Shown: one piece after another, positions 49,781 to 58,793 of the stretch
Layout of the letters: every line of letters begins with the position of its first letter
How positions within the stretch are numbered: the first letter of the stretch is position 1
Assembly (NCBI GenBank): GCA_948890655.1
Contig: CAQTYU010000002.1
Coordinates: 186,001 to 250,000 of the forward strand
DNA length: 64,000 nucleotides
Direction of reading: 5' to 3'
Origin: Christensenellaceae bacterium
Lineage (GTDB): Bacteria > Bacillota > Clostridia > Christensenellales > Borkfalkiaceae
Notes under the pieces: generated by a model
Seen by the model: only the letters and a program-made list of their open reading frames with translations
What the model was told of the DNA's origin: nothing
Databases searched by the model: none
Position numbers and translations under genes: made by a program

Positions 49781-51871
49781 TTACATCTTTTCGAGAAGCT
49801 TCAAATCGACGCCTCTGTCGCCTATTTTTATGATTTCGACCTTTACGGTGTCGCCGATATTTACGACGTCCTCAATCTTTTCAACACGCTTGTTGGAAAG
49901 CTGGGAAATGTGAATACCGCCGTCCTTGCCGGGTGCGAACTCAACAAACGCGCGCGAAGGTATAATTCTGACTACCGTACCGATATACATATCGCCGACC
50001 TGAGGGTCGCGCGCTATGCTCATAACGATTGCTTTTGCCCTTTCCGCATTCTCGATAGGACCAACGCAAGAGATATAGCCCCTGCCGCTGTCATCGTCGT
50101 TGAACTCGATTTGGGTATCGGTTTCTTCCATTATCTTCTTAATTACGCAACCCTGTTTGCCGATAACATCGCCAATCTTGTCGGGGTCGATTTCGAAGCT
50201 GATAATTTTGGGAGCATAAACAGAGAGCTGAGGTGCAACTTCGGGCACGCATTCTAGCATTTTAGAGAGAATGAACTGTCTGCCTTCGTTTGCCTGATTG
50301 ATTGCAGTATGCATAATCTCTTCGGAAATCCCTTTGATTTTGATATCCATCTGAATTGCGGTTATGCCCTTAGTGGTGCCTGCAACCTTGAAGTCCATAT
50401 CGCCGAGGAAGTCCTCTAAGCCCTGAATATCGGTTAAAACCTTGAATTCGCCCGTTTCCTGATTCTTGATAAGACCCATTGCGACGCCAGCTACGGGAGC
50501 CTTGATGGGAACGCCCGCGTTCATAAGAGCCATTGTTGAGCCGCACACGGAAGCCATCGACGACGAGCCGTTTGAGCTTGTAATATCGTTTACCACGCGA
50601 ATTGCGTAGGGGAAAGATGTTTCGTCGGGAAGAACGGGTATTAAAGCGCGTTCCGCAAGTGCGCCGTGACCGATTTCACGTCTGCCGGGGGAACGGAGCG
50701 CCTTAGCTTCACCCGTACAATAGCCGGGGAAGTTGTACTGGTGCATATATCTTTTAGAGGTTTCCTCGTCAAGCCCTTCCAATTTTTGTGCTTCGCCGAG
50801 CATACCGAGCGTGCAGGTCGTGAGGGTCTGGGTTTGTCCTCTCGTGAAGATAGCCGAGCCGTGTACGCGGGGAAGAATTCCCTTTTCGCACCAAATAGGG
50901 CGAACGTCCTTTAAGCCTCTTCCGTCGGGGCGAATACCCTTATCGAAGATTTTTGCACGTACCTTTTCTTTGGTGAGGTAATATAAGCTGTCTTTGATTT
51001 CGCGTTTATTATCGGGATAGATTTCCGCGAAGTGTTCCAGAACTTCCTTTTCCGCTTCGTCCTGTCTCTTTTCTCTTTCCTGTCTGTCAAACGTGTCGAT
51101 TGCCCAGTCGATTTTCTTACCTGCGTAGTCCCTTACGGCTTTGTCAAGCTCTTCGGGGATATAGTAAAGCTCAATTTCAAGCTTGGTTTTACCGACTTCA
51201 GGAACGATTTTCTCTTCTATGAACGCACAGATTTTTTGAATTTCTTTGTGTCCGTACATTATAGCGCCGACCATTTCGTCGTTCGTGACTTCGTTTGCGC
51301 CTGCTTCTATCATCAAAATCGCGTCGCGGGTGCCTGCAAGATTCAAATGAATTGCACTATTTGCGCGCTGTGTAAGGTCGGGGTTGATTACATACTTGCC
51401 GTCAACCATACCGACGACTACAGAGCCCGTAGGACCTGCCCAAGGAATATCCGAAATCGCAAGTGCGACCGAGGAGCCTATCATTGCGAGGGGTTCGGGG
51501 GATACATCGGGTTCAACCGAAAGCGCCTGTGCCGTTACGACGACGTCGTTGTAAAGCCCTTTGGGGAACAAGGGACGGAGCGGTCTGTCGATAAGCCTTG
51601 CGGTTAAAATCGCCTTATCGCTTGCCCTGCCCTCGCGCTTTTTGAAGCCGCCGGGAATTTTACCGATTGAGTACATCTTCTCTTCATAGTCTACCTGCAA
51701 AGGGAAGAAATCCATACCGTCTCTGGGTGCCGCAGACATACATACGGAAACCATAACCGCGGTATCGCCGCACCTTACAAGGCAAGAGCCGTTAGTCTGC
51801 TCGGCGTATTTGCCCGTTTCGATTGTGACGTCTCTTCCGCCCACTTTGAGCGTAAATTTTTTGTAGTTCAT
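49781..51871 (-). CDS. pnp: Polynucleotide phosphorylase
   Basis: PNPase degrades RNA 3' to 5' with phosphate. Two RNase PH domains ('GRRDITIE'-like start 'GGRDVTIETG', and 'IRPDGRGLKDVRPIWCEKG' for the second), a KH domain ('EIDPDKIGDVIGKQGCVIKK') and a C-terminal S1 domain ('GDMYIGTVVRIIPSRAFVEF') are in the usual order. The length of 696 is standard. It follows rpsO with a hairpin between, the widely conserved rpsO-pnp pair. Confidence 0.97.
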   Translation of the reverse strand: MNYKKFTLKVGGRDVTIETGKYAEQTNGSCLVRCGDTAVMVSVCMSAAPRDGMDFFPLQVDYEEKMYSIGKIPGGFKKREGRASDKAILTARLIDRPLRPLFPKGLYNDVVVTAQALSVEPDVSPEPLAMIGSSVALAISDIPWAGPTGSVVVGMVDGKYVINPDLTQRANSAIHLNLAGTRDAILMIEAGANEVTNDEMVGAIMYGHKEIQKICAFIEEKIVPEVGKTKLEIELYYIPEELDKAVRDYAGKKIDWAIDTFDRQEREKRQDEAEKEVLEHFAEIYPDNKREIKDSLYYLTKEKVRAKIFDKGIRPDGRGLKDVRPIWCEKGILPRVHGSAIFTRGQTQTLTTCTLGMLGEAQKLEGLDEETSKRYMHQYNFPGYCTGEAKALRSPGRREIGHGALAERALIPVLPDETSFPYAIRVVNDITSSNGSSSMASVCGSTMALMNAGVPIKAPVAGVAMGLIKNQETGEFKVLTDIQGLEDFLGDMDFKVAGTTKGITAIQMDIKIKGISEEIMHTAINQANEGRQFILSKMLECVPEVAPQLSVYAPKIISFEIDPDKIGDVIGKQGCVIKKIMEETDTQIEFNDDDSGRGYISCVGPIENAERAKAIVMSIARDPQVGDMYIGTVVRIIPSRAFVEFAPGKDGGIHISQLSNKRVEKIEDVVNIGDTVKVEIIKIGDRGVDLKLLEKM

Positions 51872-51928
51872 CTCTGTCTCCTTTTCTTCTTGTGCCCGTA
51901 GCTCCTGCTACAAGCGAAATATCAAGCA

Positions 51929-51960
51929 AAAAAGAGCGCACGAAAATTGCGCTCTTTTTC
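51929..51960 (-). terminator. Hairpin between rpsO and pnp
   Basis: A 12-bp perfect stem (51929-51940 with 51948-51959) right after the rpsO stop, with A and T runs forming the stem base. It probably attenuates read-through into pnp and may be a processing site. Confidence 0.8.
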
Positions 51961-52215
51961 TTACTTTCTTAAACCTAACGCTGCGACTATAGCACGGTAT
52001 CTTTCGATATCCTTGCTTTTGAGATAGTCTAAAAGACCGCGACGGCGACCTACCATCTTCAGAAGTCCGCGACGGGAATGGTTATCGTGAATATGCTCTT
52101 TGAGGTGCTCGTTAAGGTGATTAATTCTCTCAGTTAAAAGTGCGATTTGCACTTCGGGAGAACCGGTATCACCCTCCTTAGTAGCGTATTTTGCGATAAT
52201 TTCCTGCTTTTCCAT
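51961..52215 (-). CDS. rpsO: Ribosomal protein uS15
   Basis: The 84-residue protein shows 'GDTGSPEVQIALLTERINHL' and 'HSRRGLLKMVGRRRGLLDYL', diagnostic of S15, which binds the central domain of 16S rRNA. AGGAGG lies before the ATG. It has its own promoter and a structured leader, in line with S15 autoregulation known in other bacteria. Confidence 0.97.
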   Translation of the reverse strand: MEKQEIIAKYATKEGDTGSPEVQIALLTERINHLNEHLKEHIHDNHSRRGLLKMVGRRRGLLDYLKSKDIERYRAIVAALGLRK

Positions 52216-52248
52216 TTAATTTATCCTCCTATGGAATATTTGCGGGAA

Positions 52249-52283
52249 ACGAAGCACGCCGTAGAGTTTTCGCGCGGCTTCGT
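52249..52283 (-). promoter_or_regulatory. Structured leader of rpsO
   Basis: A 7-bp stem (52249-52255 with 52277-52283) closes an irregular GC-rich loop in the 80-base leader. It is a candidate S15-binding element; the match to known types was not tested. Confidence 0.45.
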
Positions 52284-52298
52284 GACCGTAACGAAATT

Positions 52299-52327
52299 AT
52301 TTTAGCACGATGCTTTTAAAAAAGCAA
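52299..52327 (-). promoter_or_regulatory. Promoter of rpsO
   Basis: TTGCTT (52322-52327), 17 bases, TAAAAT (52299-52304). Confidence 0.65.
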
Positions 52328-52341
52328 ATGATTTTATTACA

Positions 52342-53700
52342 TTATTTGAACAGTTTTGCTCTTTCTTTGATAATTTTGTCAACCTTGGAAATGTAGGTAG
52401 GAATATCTTTGGGCGCGGCGTAACGCTCTATTCTGTCCTCGTCGGAAAAATACCGTTTAGAAATAGCGTTGGCGCCGACTGCGACGGTTGAAGAAATTTC
52501 TTCCATAGTGTCTACGTTATAAACACAAGCCTTATCGGGTTTTGCCCAGCCGACGTTTTCGAGTCCACCCGCCTGATACTTCTGGCGGTAAAGATAATAC
52601 GGCTCGTAGCCAGCGCCCGTCAAAAGCTCGCGGGATGCGGCAATCATTTCCTCTACGCCTTTTACGTTGAGTTTCCTTGTTTCCTCTTTGAGCTTAGCGC
52701 CCGACTTCAACGATAACGTGTGAACCGTGATATTGGCGGGGTTCAAAGAAATTGCAGTCTTTAACGACTTTTCAAAGTCCGACGGAGTTTCGTCGGCAAG
52801 CCCCGCAATTAAATCGAGGTTGATGTCGAAACCGTACTTTATCGCCGATTCATAGGCTTGCAACGTCTGCGCGGAGGTGTGCTTTCTGCCGATTTTTTCA
52901 AGGGTTGCGTCATTAAACGTCTGCGGGTTTACGCAAAGCCGCGTGACTCCGTATTCCTTTGCGGTTTTTAACTTTTCCTCGGTAAAAACGTCGGGTCTGC
53001 CAGCTTCGACGGTATACTCGACAGTACCGTCGAAAATTGCGTTAATTGCGGCATATATGGGGGTCAATTGAGAATTTTTAATCACGAAAGGCGTGCCGCC
53101 GCCGACATAAATCGAGCGCAAACCCGTAAGATAAGGCTTAACGGACTGAAGCTCTTTTATCAGGCAATTTATATAATTTTCGACATAAATTTCTGTTTTT
53201 GCTATGGGGGCGGTAACGAAAGAACAATAGTCGCATTTCGTAGGACAGAACGGCAAGCTGACGTATAAATCACGTCCTCCTTTTTTATAAACCCCCTCCT
53301 GCGCTTTCAATATGCGGGTCACAAGTTTGGTATTTTCTTCGGAAACGCACAAATCTTGAAAAAGTTTGAGGTAGTCACCACCCGAAGCTTTTTCGGTATA
53401 AGCAAGCTTGGTGGGCCGTATCCCGGTGAGTGCGCCCCACGGGAGCGCTTTGCCCGTAGACTTAGACAGTGCCTTATATGCGGAAAGCTTTGCGGAACGC
53501 TTGGCAAGCCGTTTAAAAACTATATCGTTTTCCGCCTTATAATCTTCCTCAAAGTCGTAAAACTCGCCTTTAAACTCTATTGAATTGAGAAATTTGCCGC
53601 CCGAGCAAGAAAAATAATGTGTAAATTCTTCGTTTTCCGCATCAAATGCGCGTAGAACCAGCATTATTTCATCGCGCAAGCCCTCACTGTTAGTGTTCAT
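52342..53700 (-). CDS. hemZ: HemZ-type radical SAM coproporphyrinogen dehydrogenase
   Basis: The N-terminal 130 residues carry the HemZ-specific 'KALPWGALTGIRPTKLAYT'. The radical SAM motif follows as Cys152, Cys156 and Cys159 ('FCPTKCDYCSF'), then 'IYVGGGTPFVI' and 'DINLDLIAGLADETPSDFEKS', typical of the HemN/HemZ group. The family is assigned to oxygen-independent oxidation of coproporphyrinogen III, though many HemZ proteins are untested. The AAGGA ribosome site lies inside the upstream MBL gene, whose stop overlaps its ATG by one base. Confidence 0.88.
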   Translation of the reverse strand: MNTNSEGLRDEIMLVLRAFDAENEEFTHYFSCSGGKFLNSIEFKGEFYDFEEDYKAENDIVFKRLAKRSAKLSAYKALSKSTGKALPWGALTGIRPTKLAYTEKASGGDYLKLFQDLCVSEENTKLVTRILKAQEGVYKKGGRDLYVSLPFCPTKCDYCSFVTAPIAKTEIYVENYINCLIKELQSVKPYLTGLRSIYVGGGTPFVIKNSQLTPIYAAINAIFDGTVEYTVEAGRPDVFTEEKLKTAKEYGVTRLCVNPQTFNDATLEKIGRKHTSAQTLQAYESAIKYGFDINLDLIAGLADETPSDFEKSLKTAISLNPANITVHTLSLKSGAKLKEETRKLNVKGVEEMIAASRELLTGAGYEPYYLYRQKYQAGGLENVGWAKPDKACVYNVDTMEEISSTVAVGANAISKRYFSDEDRIERYAAPKDIPTYISKVDKIIKERAKLFK

Positions 53701-54308
53701 TAGTCGTTCCTTATATATGGATTGTAGGCACGCTCGCGCGAAAGGGTTGTATCTTCGCCGTGCCCGGCATAAATTATGTAATCGCCGTCAAGTGCGGCAA
53801 GGCGCTTTACGCTTTTACTAAGCTCCGTAAAGTTACCTGTAGGCAAGTCCCACCTGCCAACGCTGCCGCAAAAAAGAGTGTCGCCCGTAAAAATCATGTC
53901 GCCCGAAACGTAGCACACACTGCCGACGGTATGTCCAGGCGTTTCCAAGACCTTAAAGTTTATTCCGCAGAGGGTTATTTCCTCGCCGTTTTTAAAGGTG
54001 CGGCAAATTTCAAATTCGGGAACGGTTACGCCGCCGAAAATATTTAAATATTCCTTGCTGAAAATAAGGTCTTTTTCGCGTTCGTTGCAACATATACTGG
54101 CACCAATTGAAAATAGTTCGCCGCAAGCGCCCACGTGGTCGAAGTGACCGTGAGTCAATAAAATATATTTACAGGAAAGCCCGTTTTCTTTTAAAATTTT
54201 TAAAATCCTCTTCTCCGACGGGTCTATGACTACGGCTGTCTTTCCGTCCGCGGTTAAGATATATGAATTTGAGGCAAAACCAACGGGTAAAATCTTCGAA
54301 ACTCGCAT
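53700..54308 (-). CDS. MBL-fold hydrolase, glyoxalase II-like
   Basis: The metal site 'LTHGHFDHVGACGEL' (HxHxDH) with further His in 'TPGHTVGSVCY' and Asp in 'FTGDTLFCGSVGRWDLPTG' defines a two-metal hydrolase of the YqgX/GloB type. The length of about 200 lacks the C-terminal glyoxalase II domain. I prefer the ATG at 54308, where the domain begins; a TTG at 54323 overlapping the relA stop is an alternative. It lies between relA and hemZ in an overlapping gene string. Confidence 0.87.
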   Translation of the reverse strand: MRVSKILPVGFASNSYILTADGKTAVVIDPSEKRILKILKENGLSCKYILLTHGHFDHVGACGELFSIGASICCNEREKDLIFSKEYLNIFGGVTVPEFEICRTFKNGEEITLCGINFKVLETPGHTVGSVCYVSGDMIFTGDTLFCGSVGRWDLPTGNFTELSKSVKRLAALDGDYIIYAGHGEDTTLSRERAYNPYIRND

Positions 54309-54319
54309 ATATGTGGGGG

Positions 54320-56455
54320 TCAATTGGTTGTTCTGTACACATCGAGGACGCGTTTGTCGCGTTTTAACCGGTTAATTAAAAGGTCAATATCCGAGCGTTT
54401 ATTGAGCTTAACGCGCACCTCTACTTCTGCCAGTTTATCCTTATTTATTCTGCCGCTGATCTGCGTAAACGAAAGGTGCATTGCGGCGATTTCCGAAATA
54501 ACGTACGCAGTAACGCCGTCATAGTTGTCGGATATAATTTTAATATCAGCCAAAAAGTCCGCGTCTATATCGCCCGTCCATTGCGCGGGTTGCAGACGGT
54601 TTTTGTCTGCGTCGGAAAGGTTAGAGCAATCGGCGCGGTGAACGATTACCCCTCTTCCACGAGAAACGAAGCCGACGATTTCATCACCCGGTACGGGGTT
54701 ACAGCAGTGCGCGAAGTGCACGGACAGTCCGCTCATTCCGTTTATAGTCACACTGCCCGCAGGGGTGTGCTTCAATTTGCCCGAATCGACAATTTCGACG
54801 GGCTTAGGCGTTTCCTTTTTATAGTAGTCTATAAGCTTGAAAATTACCTGATTTACGCTGACGGCGCCGTAACCGACAGATGCCATCATCTCGTTCACCG
54901 AACTAAAAACAAGCTTATTGGAAAGTTTTTTGAACGAGCTTTCGGTCAAAAGGTCGTTGAGGTTATACCCCTTGCGCTTCGCCTCGGCTTCGAGCATAGT
55001 TCTGCCCGTTTTGGCGTTCTCTTCTTTCATCTCGCGCTTGAAAAACTGTCTTATTTTCGCGCGGGCGGAACCTGACTTAACGAATTTAAGCCAATCCCAC
55101 GATGGACCGCGGGAGCTCGACTGAGTTAGAATTTCAACAACGTCACCCGTGGTGAGCGTAGAATTCAAGGCGACCATTTTGCCGTTGACCTTGGCGCCTA
55201 CGCACTTGTTGCCAACTTCGGAGTGAATTGCATACGCGAAATCAACCGGGGTGGCTTCAAGCGGCAATGAAATTACCTTGCCGTGCGGAGTGAAAACCAA
55301 AAGCTCGGTATCATAAAGGTCGTTTTTAAGGCTGTCAACGAATTCTTTGGACTCGTTCAAGCTGCCTTGCCAGTCCATTACATCGCGTATCCAGCTTATC
55401 CTTTCGTCGAAAGAAGTCGACTTGTCAGCAGAGCGGTTCTCTTTATACTTCCAGTGCGCGGCGATACCGTATTCAGCCATCTTGTGCATTTCAACGGTGC
55501 GAATCTGGATTTCGAAGAATTGCCCGAAGTTAGTCACTACGGTGGTGTGCAACGACTGATACAAGTTGCGCTTGGGAGTGGCGATATAGTCTTTTATTCT
55601 GCCCGGAACGGGCTTCCACTTCATATGAATTTTGCCCAGTATTTCATAGCACTCGTCCGTTTTATCGACAATAACGCGAACGGCGGTTAAATCGTAAATC
55701 TGGTCGAGGGTCTTGCCCTGATTTTTCATTTTACGGTAAATCGAATAAAAGTGCTTGGGTCTGCCTATGACTTCGCCCTTTATCCCGCTTTCGGACAAAA
55801 TTTCCTTTATCTCGTTTACGACGAACTCGACGAAAGACTTCCTCTCCTCCAACTTCTGGTGAATGTTTGTTACCAGAAATTCATAGGCTTCGGGGTCGAG
55901 ATATTTAAGACATAAATCTTCAAGCTCGCACTTAATCTGTGAAATACCGAGTCTGCCCGCAAGCGGGGTGAAAATATCAAGCGTTTCTTTTGCGATACGC
56001 TGTTGACGCTCGTCCGAAAGAAAGTTGAGCGAGCGCATATTGTGCAGGCGGTCGGCAAGCTTTATGATAATCACTCTGACGTCGTTTGCCATCGCGACGA
56101 AAATTTTTCTGAAATTTTCGGCGTCCTCTTCCTCGTGGGTACGAAACGTGATTTTATCAAGCTTTGTTACTCCGTCGACCAAAGTCATTATTTCCTTACC
56201 GAAACGGCGGGAAATATCGTCGGGAGTGGCGGGCGTATCCTCTACCACGTCGTGTAAAAAAGCCGCGGCGACAGTTGACGTATCCAAACCCAAATCAACG
56301 AGAATTTCCGCAACCGCGCAGGGGTGCGTAAAATAGGGCTCGCCAGAGGCGCGCTTCTGACCGCTGTGCATTTCCTTTGCGTAGTCGTAAGCCGACAGCA
56401 AAAGCGCACAGTCATCGGCGGAATAATTCTTTTTTATCTTTTCAATGACGTCCAT
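54320..56455 (-). CDS. relA: Bifunctional (p)ppGpp synthetase/hydrolase, RelA/SpoT
   Basis: The long RSH enzyme makes and breaks the alarmone (p)ppGpp. The hydrolase HD motif 'FLHDVVEDTPA' and 'KLADRLHNMRSL' are intact. The synthetase has 'YDLTAVRVIVD' and 'QIRTVEMHKMAEYGIAAHW'; the substrate loop reads 'PKRNLYQSLHT', with Leu where Gly is normal. TGS (about 385-445), the zinc-type helical part ('HFAHCCNPVPGDEIVGFVSR') and an ACT domain close the protein. At 711 residues it is standard. Its start overlaps the recJ end by 14 bases. Confidence 0.96.
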   Translation of the reverse strand: MDVIEKIKKNYSADDCALLLSAYDYAKEMHSGQKRASGEPYFTHPCAVAEILVDLGLDTSTVAAAFLHDVVEDTPATPDDISRRFGKEIMTLVDGVTKLDKITFRTHEEEDAENFRKIFVAMANDVRVIIIKLADRLHNMRSLNFLSDERQQRIAKETLDIFTPLAGRLGISQIKCELEDLCLKYLDPEAYEFLVTNIHQKLEERKSFVEFVVNEIKEILSESGIKGEVIGRPKHFYSIYRKMKNQGKTLDQIYDLTAVRVIVDKTDECYEILGKIHMKWKPVPGRIKDYIATPKRNLYQSLHTTVVTNFGQFFEIQIRTVEMHKMAEYGIAAHWKYKENRSADKSTSFDERISWIRDVMDWQGSLNESKEFVDSLKNDLYDTELLVFTPHGKVISLPLEATPVDFAYAIHSEVGNKCVGAKVNGKMVALNSTLTTGDVVEILTQSSSRGPSWDWLKFVKSGSARAKIRQFFKREMKEENAKTGRTMLEAEAKRKGYNLNDLLTESSFKKLSNKLVFSSVNEMMASVGYGAVSVNQVIFKLIDYYKKETPKPVEIVDSGKLKHTPAGSVTINGMSGLSVHFAHCCNPVPGDEIVGFVSRGRGVIVHRADCSNLSDADKNRLQPAQWTGDIDADFLADIKIISDNYDGVTAYVISEIAAMHLSFTQISGRINKDKLAEVEVRVKLNKRSDIDLLINRLKRDKRVLDVYRTTN

Positions 56456-58742
56456 AATTCGTTACCGTATTATATAAAGGAGAATTTTCAAGCTTGGTTT
56501 TTACGCCGCGAAAAACTTCCAGTTTGCCGTTTTCAAAAGTGATAAGCCCGAGCTGTTCGAAAACTTTCAGGGCGAAGAAAACCTGCAATCTGTCGCCTAG
56601 GGGGTTGCGTTTTGCGACTTCTTCCGCTGTGGCGCCGTCAAGGTTGCCTGCGTTTGCGGAAACTTGTGCAAATATATTCAAAAGCCTTTCTCTGTCAGCG
56701 TCAAGGCGATATATTGCTTCGGATACGGGCGCGTTTTCTACCGCAAACACTTCACACGAAAGCGACGGAATATGCGCGGCGCAGAACATATTATCTAAAA
56801 ATATTGCCCGTTTGTAGCCGCTTAAATCAGCGTCGTCCGTAGGCGCGGCTAGAATTTGCGTCGCAAAGTTTTTCATAGACGGGAAAAACAGTTCGCAAGT
56901 AAGCTTATCAGCATTTTTATAAGCTGTACGGACGGAGCTGTTCCACGTTATAAACGCCGTACCTGTCGCTTTTTCGCTCATCAAAAGCTCCGCTTCTTGC
57001 TTAGATATAGTCGAAATTTTTAAACCGGTTTTCTTTTCGGAAAGGGTACTGATTAGGGAAAAGGCTATTTCCTCACCCGAAAGTTCTACAGCTTCGTTGC
57101 CGTAAATAACGTCGCGGACGAAGCCCTTTACGTACTCCTTACCCTTGAAAGTAGAAATGTTGTATTCGTAAATAAGCTTTTTGGGCGCTCCGCTTTCCAA
57201 AATTCTTGCGTATTTCGCGCCGCCGAAGCACATAAATTCTATTTTTTGATTCTTTATAGAAAGGTGTTGGGAAAAAGGCTTCAAGGGACGTGCGGGCAGA
57301 GCCGAAACTTCCGCTGTGAACAAGGGACGGCGGTTGCCGACTCCGTACGGCTCTAAAAGCTCCATTTCCTTTACGAGCTTGGGAGAAAAGTCGGCAAGAC
57401 TGCCGTTGACGTAAACCGTGGGGATAAAATCTTCTTCCGTATAGTTCGACGTCATATACTCTTCAAGGGCAACGGAAAGATTTTCAAACTCATCCTCGGC
57501 TACGTTTACGCCCGCCGCCTGCGAGTGTCCGCCGAACTCGGTTAAGTACTGACCGCATGCTTTCAGAGCTTCAAATATATTTACCGTTTCCACCGAGCGC
57601 GCGGAACCTTTAAGCATATTTCCGTGTTTGACGAACAATATCGCGGGGCGGGAAAACTCGTCAGCAAGGCGAGCGGCAACTATGCCTACAAAGCCCGAAT
57701 TCCAATTTTCATTGCAAAGGAGAATGATTTTACCTATAGTGCCTTTTTCCTTTATCATTTCCTTGGCGCTTAAATACAGCTCGTCACAGCATTTCTGACG
57801 CTCGATATTATATGCAGTGAGTTTTGCCGACAGGTCGAAAATTTTATTTTCATCGGTTTCGCTGAAAAGGTCGAGCGCGGCTTTTGCATCGCCCATTCTT
57901 CCCGCAGCGTTTATTTTGGGTGCAAGCGTGAAAGCCAAGGTCTGGGCAGTTACGGCGTCGGTCTTTGTAAGAAATTGCTTATAGCATTTCGATGGGTTAT
58001 CCCTTATTATTTTCAAGCCCTCGTGAACGATGTCGCGGTTTTCGCCCGTAAGTGGAACACTGTCCGCAACGGTGGCTATGGCGGCAAAATCGAGGTACTT
58101 ATATGCGTTTTCGCCGTTTAAAGCGCAACCGACCTTAAACGCGACGCCTGCGCCGCAAAGATTGTCGTAGGGATAGCCGTCGTTGAATTTCGGGTTAATA
58201 CATATACAGTCGGGTATCCTGTCGGGGAGCTCGTGGTGGTCGGTTACAATTACCTCAGCGCCCAATTCCTTTAAATATTCCACTTCCGCCGCGCAAGATA
58301 TACCGCAGTCTACCGTGATGAAAAGCTGAGGGAAATATTCATCGAAAATTTCGTCTATTACGGCTATGGAAAGACCGTAACCGTTTTTACGTTCGGGAAC
58401 AATCACAATGGGTTCTATTCCGAAATCGCACAGGGCTTTGCCCATTACAGTCGACGCGCATACTCCGTCGGCGTCATAGTCTCCGTAGACGACGACGGAC
58501 CACTCCTCGTCGCGGGCAAGGCGGATAAGCTCGACGGCTTCCTGCATTCCGCTCATTTTAAATGGCGAAACAAAGTGAGCCTTGGACGGGCGCATAAAGC
58601 TTTCTATCGAGGATACGTCGCGCACTCCCCTGCCGTAAAGAATTTTTACCGTTTCTTCGCAAAGGTTGCATTCTTTTGCAAGGCGGCGCACTATATTCAG
58701 TTGTTCGTCGGAAAATTCAAATTCCGGTAAAATTCTTTTCAT
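56442..58742 (-). CDS. recJ: Single-strand-specific exonuclease RecJ
   Basis: RecJ degrades single-stranded DNA 5' to 3' in repair and recombination. The DHH phosphoesterase motifs are present: 'VVVYGDYDADGVCASTV', 'FITVDCGISC', 'VIVTDHHELPDRIP' and 'GAGVAFKVGCALNG'. DHHA1 follows with 'GGHSQAAGVNV'. The C-terminal 250 residues are the OB-fold and a poorly conserved tail typical of Firmicutes RecJ. It heads the string recJ-relA-MBL-hemZ, all genes overlapping. SD AGAAGA precedes the ATG. Confidence 0.95.
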   Translation of the reverse strand: MKRILPEFEFSDEQLNIVRRLAKECNLCEETVKILYGRGVRDVSSIESFMRPSKAHFVSPFKMSGMQEAVELIRLARDEEWSVVVYGDYDADGVCASTVMGKALCDFGIEPIVIVPERKNGYGLSIAVIDEIFDEYFPQLFITVDCGISCAAEVEYLKELGAEVIVTDHHELPDRIPDCICINPKFNDGYPYDNLCGAGVAFKVGCALNGENAYKYLDFAAIATVADSVPLTGENRDIVHEGLKIIRDNPSKCYKQFLTKTDAVTAQTLAFTLAPKINAAGRMGDAKAALDLFSETDENKIFDLSAKLTAYNIERQKCCDELYLSAKEMIKEKGTIGKIILLCNENWNSGFVGIVAARLADEFSRPAILFVKHGNMLKGSARSVETVNIFEALKACGQYLTEFGGHSQAAGVNVAEDEFENLSVALEEYMTSNYTEEDFIPTVYVNGSLADFSPKLVKEMELLEPYGVGNRRPLFTAEVSALPARPLKPFSQHLSIKNQKIEFMCFGGAKYARILESGAPKKLIYEYNISTFKGKEYVKGFVRDVIYGNEAVELSGEEIAFSLISTLSEKKTGLKISTISKQEAELLMSEKATGTAFITWNSSVRTAYKNADKLTCELFFPSMKNFATQILAAPTDDADLSGYKRAIFLDNMFCAAHIPSLSCEVFAVENAPVSEAIYRLDADRERLLNIFAQVSANAGNLDGATAEEVAKRNPLGDRLQVFFALKVFEQLGLITFENGKLEVFRGVKTKLENSPLYNTVTNYGRH

Positions 58743-58754
58743 ATTCTTCTAAAA

Positions 58755-58785
58755 TACGCAAAAAGGCGGGTTGCCCCGCCTTAAA
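58755..58785 (-). terminator. Terminator after secF
   Basis: An 8-bp perfect stem (58763-58770 with 58775-58782) and five Ts on the minus strand separate secF from recJ. Confidence 0.8.
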
Positions 58786-58793
58786 ATTTTAAT

